Shown piece after piece: positions 1-11,639 of a stretch of 64,000 nt of DNA. Numbering within the stretch: the first letter of the stretch is position 1; each line of letters starts with the position of its first letter. Under the pieces are notes generated by a model. The model saw only the letters and a program-made list of their open reading frames with translations, did not search any database and was not told where the DNA came from. This stretch comes from Nautilus pompilius (lineage: Eukaryota > Mollusca > Cephalopoda > Nautilida > Nautilidae). The stretch covers positions 620,001 to 684,000 of the forward strand of contig JACATO010000031.1 of assembly GCA_018389105.1 (NCBI GenBank), in the 5' to 3' direction. The position numbers and the translations under genes were made by a program.

Positions 1-1239
1 ACACCATCTTGGAAGTACCTTTTCCCTTGTATCTAAAGGATAAAAACTTTCATTGGCTGATAATCCTTATATCTATTTCCATCTCACTTGACTTGAACTT
101 TGTCAAACTTGTATGAGATATACCAAACTGAGAAATGCCTAAATGGATGAACCTATTCTTAGTCAAACTGTTCAGCAGATATGAGATCTTATACAGAAGT
201 GGAAAAATGTTCATATCTCCATCGCTTTAACTAACATTAAAATAGCTATTTCAACAAAATGCTAAAATGAACTTACACTAAGATTCTGGTTCCAAGTGTG
301 AGATGGTAACTAAATATGACATACATTTGCTAGAGATCTGACTGTTTTGCACATTTCACTATCAGACATGTCCACAGCTTAGAGTACATAAAGACAACTG
401 CTTTGTCACCAGGATATTTTTCTTAGTTGGTTAATAGACAGACCATGTAAATATTCCAAATTTGCAAGCTATTATGTTAATAACAAATGTAAGGTTTGCA
501 ACCTATCTGTTGACTGTTAAGTTCATTACTCTTGTTTGATCTACTTTATATTCATTGTTAAGCCCTATAGTGATTTTTCTTTTCCAAAGAAGTTAAAACT
601 TCATGTCTCATTTTGTTTGTATTTTTTATTGCTTCAAATTAAAAGCCAGATCATAATGGCTAAAGACTTTTGTAATTGCTATTTAATATGGATATAAGAA
701 AAGAAAGAATGCTTTATCATTCAGAGACAATCAGATCTGGATACAGTTACATCTAATATGTATGACAGAAATATAATTTAGCCTTTTTTTACTGCTCCTG
801 AATCCATACCTTTTTAGTTTACTATGCCTCTTAATATTAGTTCTTTGAAAATTGACAGGGGGTGTGTTAATTTATTTAGAGAATATAAATGATGTTAAAG
901 GATAGAATGAGTAGGCAGCTATTGATTAATTAGTATCAGGGCAGTATCCAATTCACTATAAGATGGGTGGGTGTGTATTTGAGTAGGGAGCCAGTGATAC
1001 ATCATATGTCAGCAGATCCATAGGGATTCAATCCAGATTTGAAGGTGAAGGTTTTCCTTATACTCTTCATTTTTAGATGTGCTAGGAAACTGGAATGCCT
1101 GATACTTCCTGACACATTTTTAAAAAAACAAAAGCACTTGAAGGTATATTGTAGTACACCAAAATAATATAAATGGTACATAGGTAATTATTTTAAATTA
1201 TTTTCACTAACCTATCCACTTTTATTTGCAATGACTTGG
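1..1239. other. AT-rich non-coding sequence
   Basis: No ORF of note, no RNA gene and no recognisable repeat seen. Probably 5' flank of the calcium channel beta gene or an upstream intron of it. Confidence 0.5.
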
Positions 1240-1430
1240 ATCTGGGGGACACTGTTCCAGTGGAATAATGCACACTCTTCACACAGCTAATGCTACGTAA
1301 GCCTTCCAACAATATGCTGCCTGGTCATCATTTTCACTGGATCTGTACCCTATTGAATACATTTGGGTGGAGCTGGATCACCAGATTTGTCAAATTATAA
1401 AATTCGTGACATCTGATACTTTGGTACTAG
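1240..1430 (+). mobile_element. Tc1/mariner transposase fragment, C-terminal end
   Basis: Plus-strand translation gives a decayed stretch reading HTANAT, then FQQYAAWSSFSLDLYPIEY, then IWVELDHQI. This lines up with the usual Tc1/mariner end: the DNAxxHTA block, then SPDLNPIE and the following W-x-EL motif. At least one stop lies inside, and neither the N-terminal part nor the ends are visible. The catalytic Asp of the DNA block is not conserved. It is an old relic lying 550 bp upstream of the much younger Tc1 copy at 1980. Confidence 0.6.
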
Positions 1431-2309
1431 TGGTTGACCAGACATGAAAAAACCTACCTGTGGAAACACAATAATGAGAGTCAGATTTTTTTCTTTTTTT
1501 AAAGACCCAAATGCACCCCTCTCTTATGTGTGTGGCATAGTAGTATTTTGATAATCATCCCAATTATATTAATTTTAAAATCATGCAGAAATTTATTTAA
1601 TCACTTTTCCTTATAGTGTTGAGCACCTTAAATGTTAAAGAAATACTTTCAAACAAAAGTTTATTAACTTCTGAATCAAGTAACAACTAGAAATATTAAA
1701 GAATAGTTGTCTTCATATTCCAGGTATGTTCATCTCCATACTCAGAATTATTTTGTTTGATTTAAAGAAACACCAAAAAAAAAAAAAAGCATTAAATAGA
1801 AAATCAACTAATGGTTGATTTAGCTGTTAGATAAACTTTGATAAATCATTAAATCTTATAAAAATCTTTAGGGAAAAATAAGGGAGTAATAAGTACTGAG
1901 TATGAAAGCATTACTAGGCTGAGCAAGCTATCGTTATTTAACTTTTGTTTCTTTTCTCTTACATTAATCATTTTGTATACAGGTGCATCTCAAAAAATTA
2001 GAATATCGTGGAAGAGTTCAATATTTTCTGTCAGTTATTTCAGAAAGTGAAAATTGTATATATTCTAGACTCATTACATGTAAACTGTTTCAAGCATTTT
2101 TTAATTTTAATTTTGATAATTACGGCCTACAGCTAAAAAATAGAAAAAAACATATTTCAAAATATTAGAATATTTCATAAGATCAATATAAAAAAAAAAG
2201 GATTTATAATATAGAAATGTCGAACTTCTGAAAAGTTTGTTCATTTATGCACTCAATACTTGGCCGGGGCTCCTTTTGCATGAATCACTGCATCAATGTG
2301 GTGTGGCAT

Positions 2310-3270
2310 GGAGGCGATCAGCTTGTGGCACTGCTGAGGTGTTATGGAAGCCCAGGTTGCTTTGATAGCGGCCTTCAGCTCATCTGTATTGTTGGGTCTG
2401 GTGTCTCATCTTCCTCTTGACAATACCCCATAGAGAATCTATGGGGTTCAGGTCAGGCGAGTTGGCTGGCCAATCAAGCACAGTAATACCATGGTCAGCA
2501 AACTAGTTACTAGTAGGTTTGGCACTGTGGGCAGATGCCAAGTCCTGCTGGAAAAGGAAATCAGCATCTCCATAAAGCTTGTCAGCAGACGGAAGCATGA
2601 AGTGCTCTAAAATCTCCTGATAGATGGCTGCGTTGACTTTGGACTTGATAAAACACAGTGGACCAACACCAGCAGATGACATGGCACCCCAAATCATCAC
2701 TGACTGTGGAAACTTCACACTGGACTTCAGACAACTTGGATTCTGTACCTCTCCACTCTTCCTCCAGACTGGGGGACCTTGATTTCCAAATGAAATGCAA
2801 AATTTACTTTCATCTGAAAAGAGGACTTTGGACCACTGAGCAACGGTCCAGTTCTTTTTCTCCTTAGCCCAGGTAAGACGCTTCTGACGTTGTCTCTGGT
2901 TCAGGAGTGGCTTGACACTAGGAATGCAACACTTGTAGCCCAGCATGGTGGCTCTTGATGCACTGACTCCAACCTCAGTTCACTTCTTGTGAAGCTCCCA
3001 CAAGTTCTTGAATCGGCTTTGCTTGACAATCCTCTCAAGGCTGCAGTCATCCCTCTTGCTTGTGCACCTTTTCCTACCACACTTTTCCCTTCCAGTCAAC
3101 TTTCCATGAATATGCTTTGATACAGCACTCTGCGAACAGCCAGCCCTTTCAGCAATGACCTTCTGTGGCTTACCCTCCTCATGGAGGGTGTCATTGAGCG
3201 TCTTCTGGACAACTGTCAAGTCAGCAGTCTTCCCCATGTCTGTGGCTGTGTGTACTGAACCGAGATTCAT
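2310..3270 (-). pseudogene. Tc1-like transposase, nearly intact
   Basis: Starts at 3270 (MNLGSVHT). It has an N-terminal helix-turn-helix (AERAGCSQSAVSKHIHGK), then the catalytic core with VLFSDESKF (first Asp), SVMIWGAMSS, FQQDLASAHSAK (second Asp) and SPDLNPIDSLWG, where the usual third acidic residue Glu is Asp. The frame is closed by TGA at 2980-2982 and TAG at 2503-2505, and the end (near 2390) moves to another frame. About three lesions in roughly 330 codons fit a recently dead copy. Confidence 0.88.
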
Positions 3271-3457
3271 GGTATTTATATTGCATAAATAGTGCCAGCC
3301 CTTTTAGCAATGACCTTTTGTGGCTTATCCTCCTTGTGGAGGGGGTCAATGAGTGTCTTCTGGACAACTGTCAAGTCAGCAGTCTTCCCCATGATTGTGT
3401 CTGTGTGTACTGAACCAGACTGAGATATTCATGGTATTTATACTGCATAAATAGTGA
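3136..3457. repeat. Internal tandem duplication (~155 bp x 2) in the Tc1 copy
   Basis: The segment over the transposase start and leader (about 3136-3291) is repeated directly after itself (about 3292-3457). Both copies contain GACAACTGTCAAGTCAGCAG and the AGTCTTCCCCATG start region and end in GCATAAATAGTG. They differ at roughly 8-10% of positions with small indels. Confidence 0.85.
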
Positions 3458-3671
3458 TTTCCTAAAACTCGAAATGGAATATTCTAATATTTTGAGGTAT
3501 GTTTTTTAGCTGTAGGCCGTAATTATCAAAATTAAAATTAAAATATGCTTGAAACATTTTAGTTTAGATGTAATGATTCTAGAATATTTATACAATTTTC
3601 ACTTTCTGAAATAACTGACAGTAAATATTGAACTCTTCCACGATATTCTAATTTTTTGAGATGCACCCGTA

Positions 3672-5620
3672 TATTACAAATTTTTGTATTAATAATATAG
3701 TTTATTTCTTTGTTTACTTCAGACATTCAAAAGAAAAACATGAATGAACTTATGAAATTTGTAATAATTCATTGATTTTTTTAAAAAATGTATTTTGTGT
3801 GTGTATTGCTTTTTTATCTACCAGGTGAAACGGTTCTGACCTATCTTTTCATGTGCTAACTCAAGTATAAATCAGCAGCCAGCCACTGAGATGCACATGC
3901 CACAATATGTACTAGTTTACTTGATGCATAGTTTTGGATTGTATGACTAACATTTAAAAAAAAAATTGTTTCTTTTATTTATGATTGTTTTCAAAACAAT
4001 ATTAATTATTAAGAAAGTATTATTAATTGGTATATGCTGGTTGCTGATATTTTTTAGCCAGCCATATTGGAATTTTCAAGCCTTATATATATTCTTGTCT
4101 CAGCTGTGTAATCTCTCACATTGGAATTGATTTTGTGGGAAGTCACTGCGAAACTGCCTGGATGTATTTCATTACACAGTAGCTCTGCTAGTTACAGAAG
4201 CCATTTTGAATTTAGAGGGGAAGACTAATATTATGGGCTGCTATATATAAGAATAAATTATCTTCCAAGAGACTGGTTTAATGGAAACTGGATATATTCC
4301 ATTTTGACCTTTAGTCCATTTTGTCTCTCTTATTTTTTTACTTTTCAAGTATCAATCAGTATGAAACACAATGTTAATATAGCTGGCAGATTCTGGCCAT
4401 TGTAGCCAGGATGAGAGCTGGAAGATAATGCATGATAGAGAAAAAACAAGAATGGGCCGAATGAGGAAGATTCTATCTGGACTCAGTGATGTGGATTCAC
4501 TTGTGGTGACTATTTCCTTTTTCTTTTTTTTTCTTTTTTTTTTGTGTGCTGCTTTTGTATTTTTATATTCTTTGTAAATTGATCACTGTTTGGTTTGGTT
4601 AAATAATAAAGTACTGTTCTTGTAGTATTATTGCATTTTCTATGTATTTCTACATATATTAATATTGGATATAATAACAGATTTTTAGTTAGTTTGAGAA
4701 TAGCATGGATTTGCATGTGAATGTTTTTGTTGTAAGATATTTTAATAATTCTGTACTGAGATAGTGTTTTAGTAAATGACAGCCATTGACCATAAAATAG
4801 AGTGAATTCCTTCCATTCTATATCTTTCCAAAGCAGTGAAAACAGTGTTTTACTTGGTGGTTGACTGTAATAAATAATAACAATCCATGGGTTTCTTTTT
4901 TAAAAAAAAAGAATTTTAAAAGGTGAATGATCAAAAAATTAGCTGGTCTTTCAAAGCATGCATATTCTATCACAACTGATGTATGTTTGTTTTCCCATTA
5001 CAAGTTTACAGATCCATTTTCCCACCGTTGTCAGTCACACCCGTACTGTTTGCTGACAAAAGAATCTCCAGTGCCATAATTCTTTAGCTTTTTTATATTT
5101 TATGAAAATGTGCGTAAATTCTTCAGAAATGATAAGCTTTAATAAAATGGACTTTTTATGTTTGTAATGTCTTTGATGTTACAGGAGGAAAAACAGCATG
5201 GAATTTAATAATTTTACCTCACCTTATCTTAGAAGATGGTGTTTATATAAGTTGGAAACCTTGTTTTGAAACATTATTATGTATGGGGAGGAAGTATGAA
5301 GTTCAAACTGTCTTATTTTGCTTATAGTTCTTAGTGGCTTTGTAATATGAGATGTATATTTTTATGCCCCAGAAAAGTAGCAGCAAGATTATCATACAAG
5401 AATCACAAAGAAGAGTAATTATCTAATAATTCTGTTGCACTTTTCAATCAAATATTCTTGTCTCATTATTCTTGTAATCTTCACTTTTTTCCTATTCATT
5501 TCAAAATTTACCAAAAAAATTTGAGTCAAATTCTTGAAAAAATCTTAATTTATAATCTTTTTGCTAAACTGTTATCACAGGATTGTTACTTTGATATTAA
5601 AAGAAAAAGTCAAAAAAACT
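3672..5620. other. AT-rich non-coding sequence
   Basis: No coding exon, RNA gene or classifiable repeat seen. Several poly-T/A runs, for example near 4515-4545 and 4900. Confidence 0.45.
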
Positions 5621-5621
5621 A

Positions 5622-5963
5622 CAAGTTCTCTCTCTCTCTCTCTCTGTGTGTCTGTCATCTTTCACTCTTTGTCTCTATCTCTATCTCTATCTTCTCTCCC
5701 CCATCTCTCTATTTCTCTGGCTCTTTTTATCTATCTATCTTTTTACCTGTCTGTTTTGTCTCTCTTTTTCTGACTGTCTCAATTTTGTTTTTTTTTTCTT
5801 TTCTGTGTTTTTGCATCCATCTCCTCTCTCTCCTCTCTCTCACACACTCACTCACACAATCACTCACACACACACTCACTCACACCACTCACTCACACAC
5901 TCACTCACTCACTCACACTCACTCACACACACACACTCACACACACTCACTCACACTCACTCA

Positions 5964-6003
<40 letters not shown>

Positions 6004-6044
6004 TCACTCACTCACACACACACCACACACACACACACACAATT
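5622..6044 (+). repeat. Compound microsatellite: (CT)n, pyrimidine tract, then (CA)n/(CTCA)n
   Basis: About 420 bp of low-complexity DNA. It begins with (TC) repeats at 5622-5645, continues as an almost pure pyrimidine tract to about 5840, and then runs through interleaved CACA and CTCA units to 6044. Long open frames across it (poly Ser-Leu, poly Thr-His) are artefacts of the repeat. The CA part can form Z-DNA and the pyrimidine part can form triplex. Confidence 0.97.
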
Positions 6045-8857
6045 TGGGAACACATCAAATAAAAGCATATAACTTTCTGACTATAAACGTTTTGCTACAT
6101 GATTTCCTTGGATTGTCATTTAGCATTCTGTGGTACCTTTCCTGATGATATGTCATGGAAATTTTTGCCGCTTGCAAAAGTTGGAGAAAGGTTTTTCCAC
6201 AAGTGCTGCTAGGTATCAAGTCTAGTGATGGCCACAATATAAGAACAGTGTTGATCCAGTAATGTAAGATTGGGCAGGCTTTGAAATGCTTTCACGATGA
6301 ATAGATAAATGGCATGTTGTCCTGTTGAGGGACTAAGCAGTGTTTATCACATCATGAATAATTATGCAGTGAAACCATAACTTTATATTTCTTTAAATTA
6401 AAACTCTCATTATTTTGTTGGGAAATTTTTCAGAATTGAGGTTCTGTATTTATTAAAATCATCATCATTTATGAATATTTTAAAATTGGGATCTGAATGG
6501 CCTAAATAAACAATGAAGTTTTTTTTTTTAAATAACAAAGATTCATTATTTTCAGAACTATTTTATCTTTTTTATGAAAGGGTCAACCTAGATACATTTT
6601 TAGTGGGTACCTAAAATGCTTTCTGTATAGATACTTACATTTTGTTCCTTTGCTTGACAGAGGAAAAAATCTCAAAAGAACGATCAGCCATTTTCAGTTA
6701 TCTTTTCCTGAAAGGAATTTTATCATTCATTTTACTGGCATTATAAAGTGAATGTTGCCTTAGCAGCAGTTTTAATGTATCCCCTACTGGTTAATGCTAA
6801 GAGTTTCTGCTTTGGGGACTGCTACTATCACTGATGCTCAGATAAGGTGTTATGTGTGGGGATTATTTTCAAATCTGCTTCAGACCACTGGGGCGGTAAA
6901 GAATGCCCAGCAAATGGCGAATCTTCTCTGCCCAGCGGTTAGTTCACCGACTTGTCATAACTATATATTTAAGGAAATAAACATGGGCATTTTTTAATAC
7001 AATAAAACTACATTTTGACACTATTCTACTTTACACTAATTATTATCTTTGTAGATTGTTGCATTGCATTTTTTAAAAAATGCATCTAAGGATCTAAGGT
7101 GTGTTAGGAAGGGTTTCTATGAACCAAATTTCTTGTATTTCTTAAGGGCTCTCCTTCGTAAGTTAGAAACTTGTATTTCATGTTACTACTTTAACCTGAG
7201 TTCTTATAAGGACACTTTTTGGAATGAATACCTCTGTCTTACTTCCATCTGTAACCGGTGATGCATCTCTATTAAGAGACTAATGCTTAACAAAAAAAAA
7301 AAAAAATCACCTTAAATATTCATTTCTCTTTGTATTTTTATTTTTAATAATAATTTTAATTGTATAATTTAGATTAAATGATCAATTCAGTTGTAATGAG
7401 TCCCTTAGAATCTTTTTTGGTCTCTCTTTATGGACCAGTCACACACAATATCTTGTTTGATAGGTGGGGGTGGAGAAGTAAAATGAACAACAACAACATC
7501 TGTTATACAGAAGGGTTGGTATGATAGGGATTGTAATGTAGTTATTGATGGACTATTAGCTCAGTCATTACATTTTTTTTATTGCTTTGTTTCAGAACAT
7601 TTATGCTCTGCCAGTGGCATATGCAAATAGTATCATTAATAATTGATACCTGAAGACAGCAAGAGAATAAGCAATCCTTAACATAGCATTAAAAAATTCC
7701 AATGGTGGAGATAATAATCCATCATTAAATATTAGCTGTATTTACAATGCTTAGTAGTTTGCACTCGCTAAATGTTAATAATAATAGCTTAAACAGTAAC
7801 AAAAGAAGAAATTTTGTGCTAAAAATTTATCATAAACACATTTGATTTTTATTGTTTTGTTAATTAAAAATTTGAAATTCAAAATTTAAATATTTTAAAA
7901 TTTAATTTCAAAAGTTTACAACATTGTATTAAAGAAATTGAGGAAACTCTGGAAAGAGCACGTTCGTTGTAAAAATCTTGATATTATGAGAACTTAAATG
8001 GTATTTTACATTTATCTTATTGATTAGTGATGTGTAAACCAATCAGTGATTGGTCAAAAGAACTGCCTGACTTAAAAGTTTATGATTTTTCATAATCATG
8101 AATGCCAATTATAGTGATAAAACTTTATTTTAATGAAATCAGAAATGATCATGCTATAGTACGTACGAACATATATTTAATCTTGGCAAAGTTTTCCTTA
8201 ATTTTCAAGTATTTTCATGTGTTTAGCATATGAACTTAAAAAAAAATAAACTAGCAGCTCCTCCATGTCTGTAACAACATCAAATCAAGAGCCCCTCTGC
8301 TTTAGGAATTTTGGAACAAGGCAGCGTGGAACCATTGCTAGCAGAATGCTGCGTTGGGTTAATATTGGTTGATATTTTATGTACACAGGTAATCTTCTAG
8401 TTCTCGATCCAGTTCAACTATGTAAATTTTTTTTCTCATATCTTGTTTAAAAATATAATATTTTAATAAAATAAATAAATGGGTACAATTTTCATGCTTT
8501 TCTACATTTAAAAAAAACATAAGAAACATTAATTTTTGCTAATAAAACTCTACTTTTTGTTGATTAACACATTTGTGGTTTTCTGGAGATTGTTTTATAA
8601 AAAATAAATAAATACACACACATGTGCATATATTATTTATTAATTAAAATTTTTAAAACTTATTTTTGCAAATAATTAAAGTAGCAGTTATGTTTTGTAA
8701 AACTATTTTCTGTGAAAGTACAGATTAAAAGTTTCAGTAAATAAATGCCATTACCATGTGCTGTTCAGGTTTTATTATTGACTATAGCACAGTAAGGTGT
8801 CCAGCCTAAATTGATCTGCTGTTATGTTTATGTTACATCTGTTCAGCTTTGCGTGTA
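6045..8857. other. AT-rich non-coding sequence, probably 5' flank
   Basis: No host exon seen. A short piece at 6140-6240 faintly resembles retroelement integrase text (see rejected items). A slightly GC-richer patch at 8255-8360 has a short open frame but no start plus donor that would fit the gene downstream. Poly-A runs at 7292 and 8240. Confidence 0.4.
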
Positions 8858-8869
8858 TGCGCATGCGTA
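8858..8869 (+). promoter_or_regulatory. NRF1/EWG-like site upstream of exon 1a
   Basis: TGCGCATGCGTA, within the larger palindromic run GTATGCGCATGCGTAT, is one base from the NRF1 (Drosophila EWG) consensus. It lies 83 bp upstream of the ATG of exon 1a in otherwise AT-rich DNA that has almost no CpG. It may mark a promoter for the long first exon. An acceptor-like CTAACAG at 8912-8918 leaves open that this exon is spliced from further upstream. Confidence 0.45.
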
Positions 8870-8951
8870 TATATCAGTGAAATCTAGTCATGTGATGATT
8901 TTGTTCTAAACTAACAGGTAGCTTCTCCATGTTATCTGAATATAAGCTAAC

Positions 8952-9338
8952 ATGAAATCTGGTTGTGGAGAGATTCTTTGGCATCTGTTAGGAAATAATG
9001 TTTATTATGATTCATTTGACTGGGATTCCCTTTTTAAAGAACCAGCTGAACTTGACAACAAAAGTAGATACGTTGTACAAAATAGCAGAAACAATCACTG
9101 TTTGATTTGTCCATCTGGACTACATATTGCTCATCTAGGTCGTAATCAGAGTTTTAAGGTAGCTGTTGGATGTGAAGATGAATACTATAAATGGAGAAAT
9201 CATTGTGTTGTTACAAAACAGCCACAGTCAAAATTCACTTGGCAACAGTTAGAACAACATGTAGCTAAGTATGGAATTGAGAGAAATCCAAGCTACTATT
9301 TTGCAGTTGCTCAGCCATGGTTGGTTCAGAATTCTAAG
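8952..9338 (+). CDS. CACNB: Ca-beta exon 1a, long alternative N-terminus (129 codons)
   Basis: Open from ATG 8952 (in-frame TAA just before, at 8943; A at -3) to AAG 9336-9338, followed by a donor GTATTT. It ends in phase 0, which matches the phase-0 acceptor of the common exon at 14732. The protein starts MKSGCGEILWHLL and ends AVAQPWLVQNSK. It has six Cys, many aromatic residues and no signal peptide. I recognise no domain. The coding-like composition, the fitting phase and the NRF1-like site upstream support an alternative first exon of the channel gene. It could instead belong to an unrelated small gene, since no transcript is available to me. Confidence 0.68.
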
Positions 9339-10525
9339 GTATTTACTTTTAATTATTGATATGGTTTCTTGCATTATATAAAGTAACTTATGTCTGTTAT
9401 ATATTGATCATCATGTTTAAATTTTATACAGAATTAAAAAAGACAAAAATACTGTCATTGTATATAAGAAACTAAAAATCAGTCTAAACATAATGGGTAA
9501 CAAATATTCTTTTATTTTAAAAGAATGATTAATATTAATTTTTACAAGTATTTCTGTATTAAAAAAGACTAATATTTTTCTTTATATGTAAAATAAAATG
9601 TTATAATACTCAACACATGCTATTTTTATTGCATGGAGAGCTTTTTATTTTTTTTTATTACTGCTATACATCTGATTTTCTAGTAAAACTATTTGCCCTT
9701 CATGCCATTTGTACATTTACAACTGCAAAAACTAAATTTGAGAAACTGATCTGGTTAAAGAAGAAACCATGAAAACCAAACTGTTGTGCAGGAATTTCCA
9801 GAACTTATTAGCCTGTGCCTTAACAATTGTCTTTCTGTTTTCACATATTAGACTGGCACAGTTCTGTTGGTAAAACATATATTAGTCTTTTCTAAGCAAG
9901 TCCACCATGGAAATGGTTTAGAGAAAGTAGAATCAAGTTTGAGGTTCTGGTGCTGCACGGATAGCTTAGTTTACTTCTTGGCTGATCTCAAATGTAAAAA
10001 CTTCAGAAATTAGAAATCCATAAAAAATAATTCTTAAATCAACCTGAAATAAAGGTGATTAGACAAAGAAAAGATCTGTTCCCGCAAACCTCTTGGTTGT
10101 ATACATTTGATAAAATTCCATTGCTTTCCAAAAGTTGTTCTGCTATGTTGTTACATTTATAATGCTTCAAAAATAAAGGCAAAAATGATGCTGATTCATG
10201 AAACACATTATAGATTTTCTTTCTTTATTTCAAGATTGGAAGAGAAGAAAAATTAAATTGTGATCTTTTGAAACTGCTTATAAAAAGAATGCACATGATT
10301 TAAATATTGGTAGTTGAGAAAGATAGGCTGCCAGTGGTTGAGTAGGTATGGTCTATGGCCTGGGTTCAGTTTGGCCTGTTTTAGCATGTTTTCACGCCTC
10401 TTCTCTAGCCAGTCATGTGGGTTCTTTCTCTTTTTTTCTCTGTGCAATTTGGTTTCTTTCCACATCTAAAAATGAAAAGTTCTAATAGTGGCTAACTGCC
10501 AATACTGTTATCTTGTTTGGTCTAG
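9339..10525. other. Intron sequence
   Basis: AT-rich, nothing recognised. An antisense ORF at 10253-10465 has no family features. Confidence 0.5.
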
Positions 10526-10582
10526 GAAACTGACACCAGATTTCCTCTGATGGATGCCTTACCTGCCAAAGTTGGCATGCAG
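10526..10582 (+). CDS. Possible 57-nt cassette exon of Ca-beta
   Basis: TTTGGTCTAG acceptor, then 19 open codons (ETDTRFPLMDALPAKVGMQ), then CAG and a donor GTTTGA. Both ends are phase 0, so it could sit between exon 1a and the common exon, or serve as a short start at its own ATG (10550). It is richer in G+C than its surroundings. The donor is weak and the pyrimidine tract poor. I propose it only because phase and composition fit. Confidence 0.35.
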
Positions 10583-11072
10583 GTTTGAAGAAGAGCAAAG
10601 AATGTGAAAGTTTTTTTTTAAAACTAAGATTTGAATAGTTGGTTAACCAAGACATTTGATTTTTTTCAGAATACTGGCAAAATTACTTTTTTCCTCAGCT
10701 TCTCTATTAAAAAACCAACCTACCTTCCTTGGTAAGCTCACCACTTCTAATGGTAAAGAAAGTTACATTCATATTGGTCTCTTTCCATGTGAAGACAAAG
10801 AAAATGTCTAACTTCTGGCTAGTCCACTGCCAAAATTTCCTACATATTGCCATCATACTTATGTCCCATGTTTCTCTTAAAATATGAAATTACAAATAGC
10901 ATTTTCTTTAAATTACATATATACACAATTATTTGCAAGAGAGCTTTCTTTCACATTATTTTTATGTTGTATTGTGATTAATTGCAAATTTAATGTTTTG
11001 ACAAACTTGCTCCATGTAGTGATATAGATAGATTAATAACATATTAATGTTTGATGTCCCATTATTGTATTA

Positions 11073-11639
11073 CAGTTGTCCCCAGTATTTGCGGGGGTTA
11101 CGTTCCTAGAGCACCCGCAAAGAGTGAAAAACAGCAAATATTGGACGTGGTCCTTAAAAATGCCCATAAACGTCAAAATATAACGTAAAATATAAGTAAA
11201 TATATAATAATAATTTAATAAAAAATACAACACTCGGAGAAACACTCGAGATAGCTACACACGGTAAACTGGGATGATGCTGGGCTGCATCTGCCTGAGA
11301 CACTGCCTCGTGGGCAGCAGCCAATCAGCAGCGAGGAGAAATGAATATTGCTCTCGGATTGGCTACTTTCAAATCTCCAGCCAATAGCGTTCATTTTATA
11401 TTGATATTTTGCTGAATTTACGTTAGTATTTATATTACAAAATTAGTAAATTATATTGTTATTAATAATTTAGCGTTAAAAAGCATGAAAAAATATATAT
11501 TGCCACGGAAAAAGCCATAAAAAATCACAGAAGATATTTGCGATTCCGCAAATATGCGGGGGTTTCCACGAACAATTATTAGTTAAGTTCTAAGGAAAAT
11601 TCCGTGAATGCTGAACCGTGATTATGCGGGGGTCGATTG
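11073..11639. mobile_element. Non-autonomous pogo/Tigger-like element (567 bp)
   Basis: TA-flanked. The left end CAGTTGTCCCCAGTATTTG and the right end (reverse complement CAATCGACCCCCGCATAA) share the CARTYGWCCCC start and resemble the Tigger-type ends I know from vertebrates (CAGTTGTCCC...). Further paired GCGGGGGTT-type blocks lie just inside each end. There is no transposase inside. It contains CCAAT/ATTGG blocks near 11320-11390. Confidence 0.7.

Larger units (their letters stand above)
1980..3669 (-). mobile_element. Tc1-like transposon with ~190-bp terminal inverted repeats
   Basis: Bounded by TA on both sides. The left end reads CAGGTGCATCTCAAAAAATT and the right end is its near-perfect complement, with pairing running for about 190 bp (to roughly 2170 and from roughly 3478). 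The two arms differ at only a few per cent of positions, so the copy is fairly young. The transposase lies on the minus strand between about 3270 and 2310. From memory this terminal sequence belongs to a Tc1 family common in fish and other vertebrates, which would make its presence in an invertebrate notable. Confidence 0.93.

Noticed and set aside
5458-6072. Long ORFs of 204 and 138 codons
   Set aside because: They are translations of the microsatellite (poly Ser-Leu and Thr-His) and have no coding character.
6140-6240. KVFPQVLLGIK text and the shared TTTCCACAAGTGCTG piece near 42515
   Set aside because: It faintly resembles retroelement integrase wording, but two ~20-bp matches are too little to call a repeat or an element.
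8255-8395. Possible further first exon in a GC-richer patch
   Set aside because: The frame with an ATG meets a stop before any donor, and the frame open to CACAG-GTAATC has no ATG.
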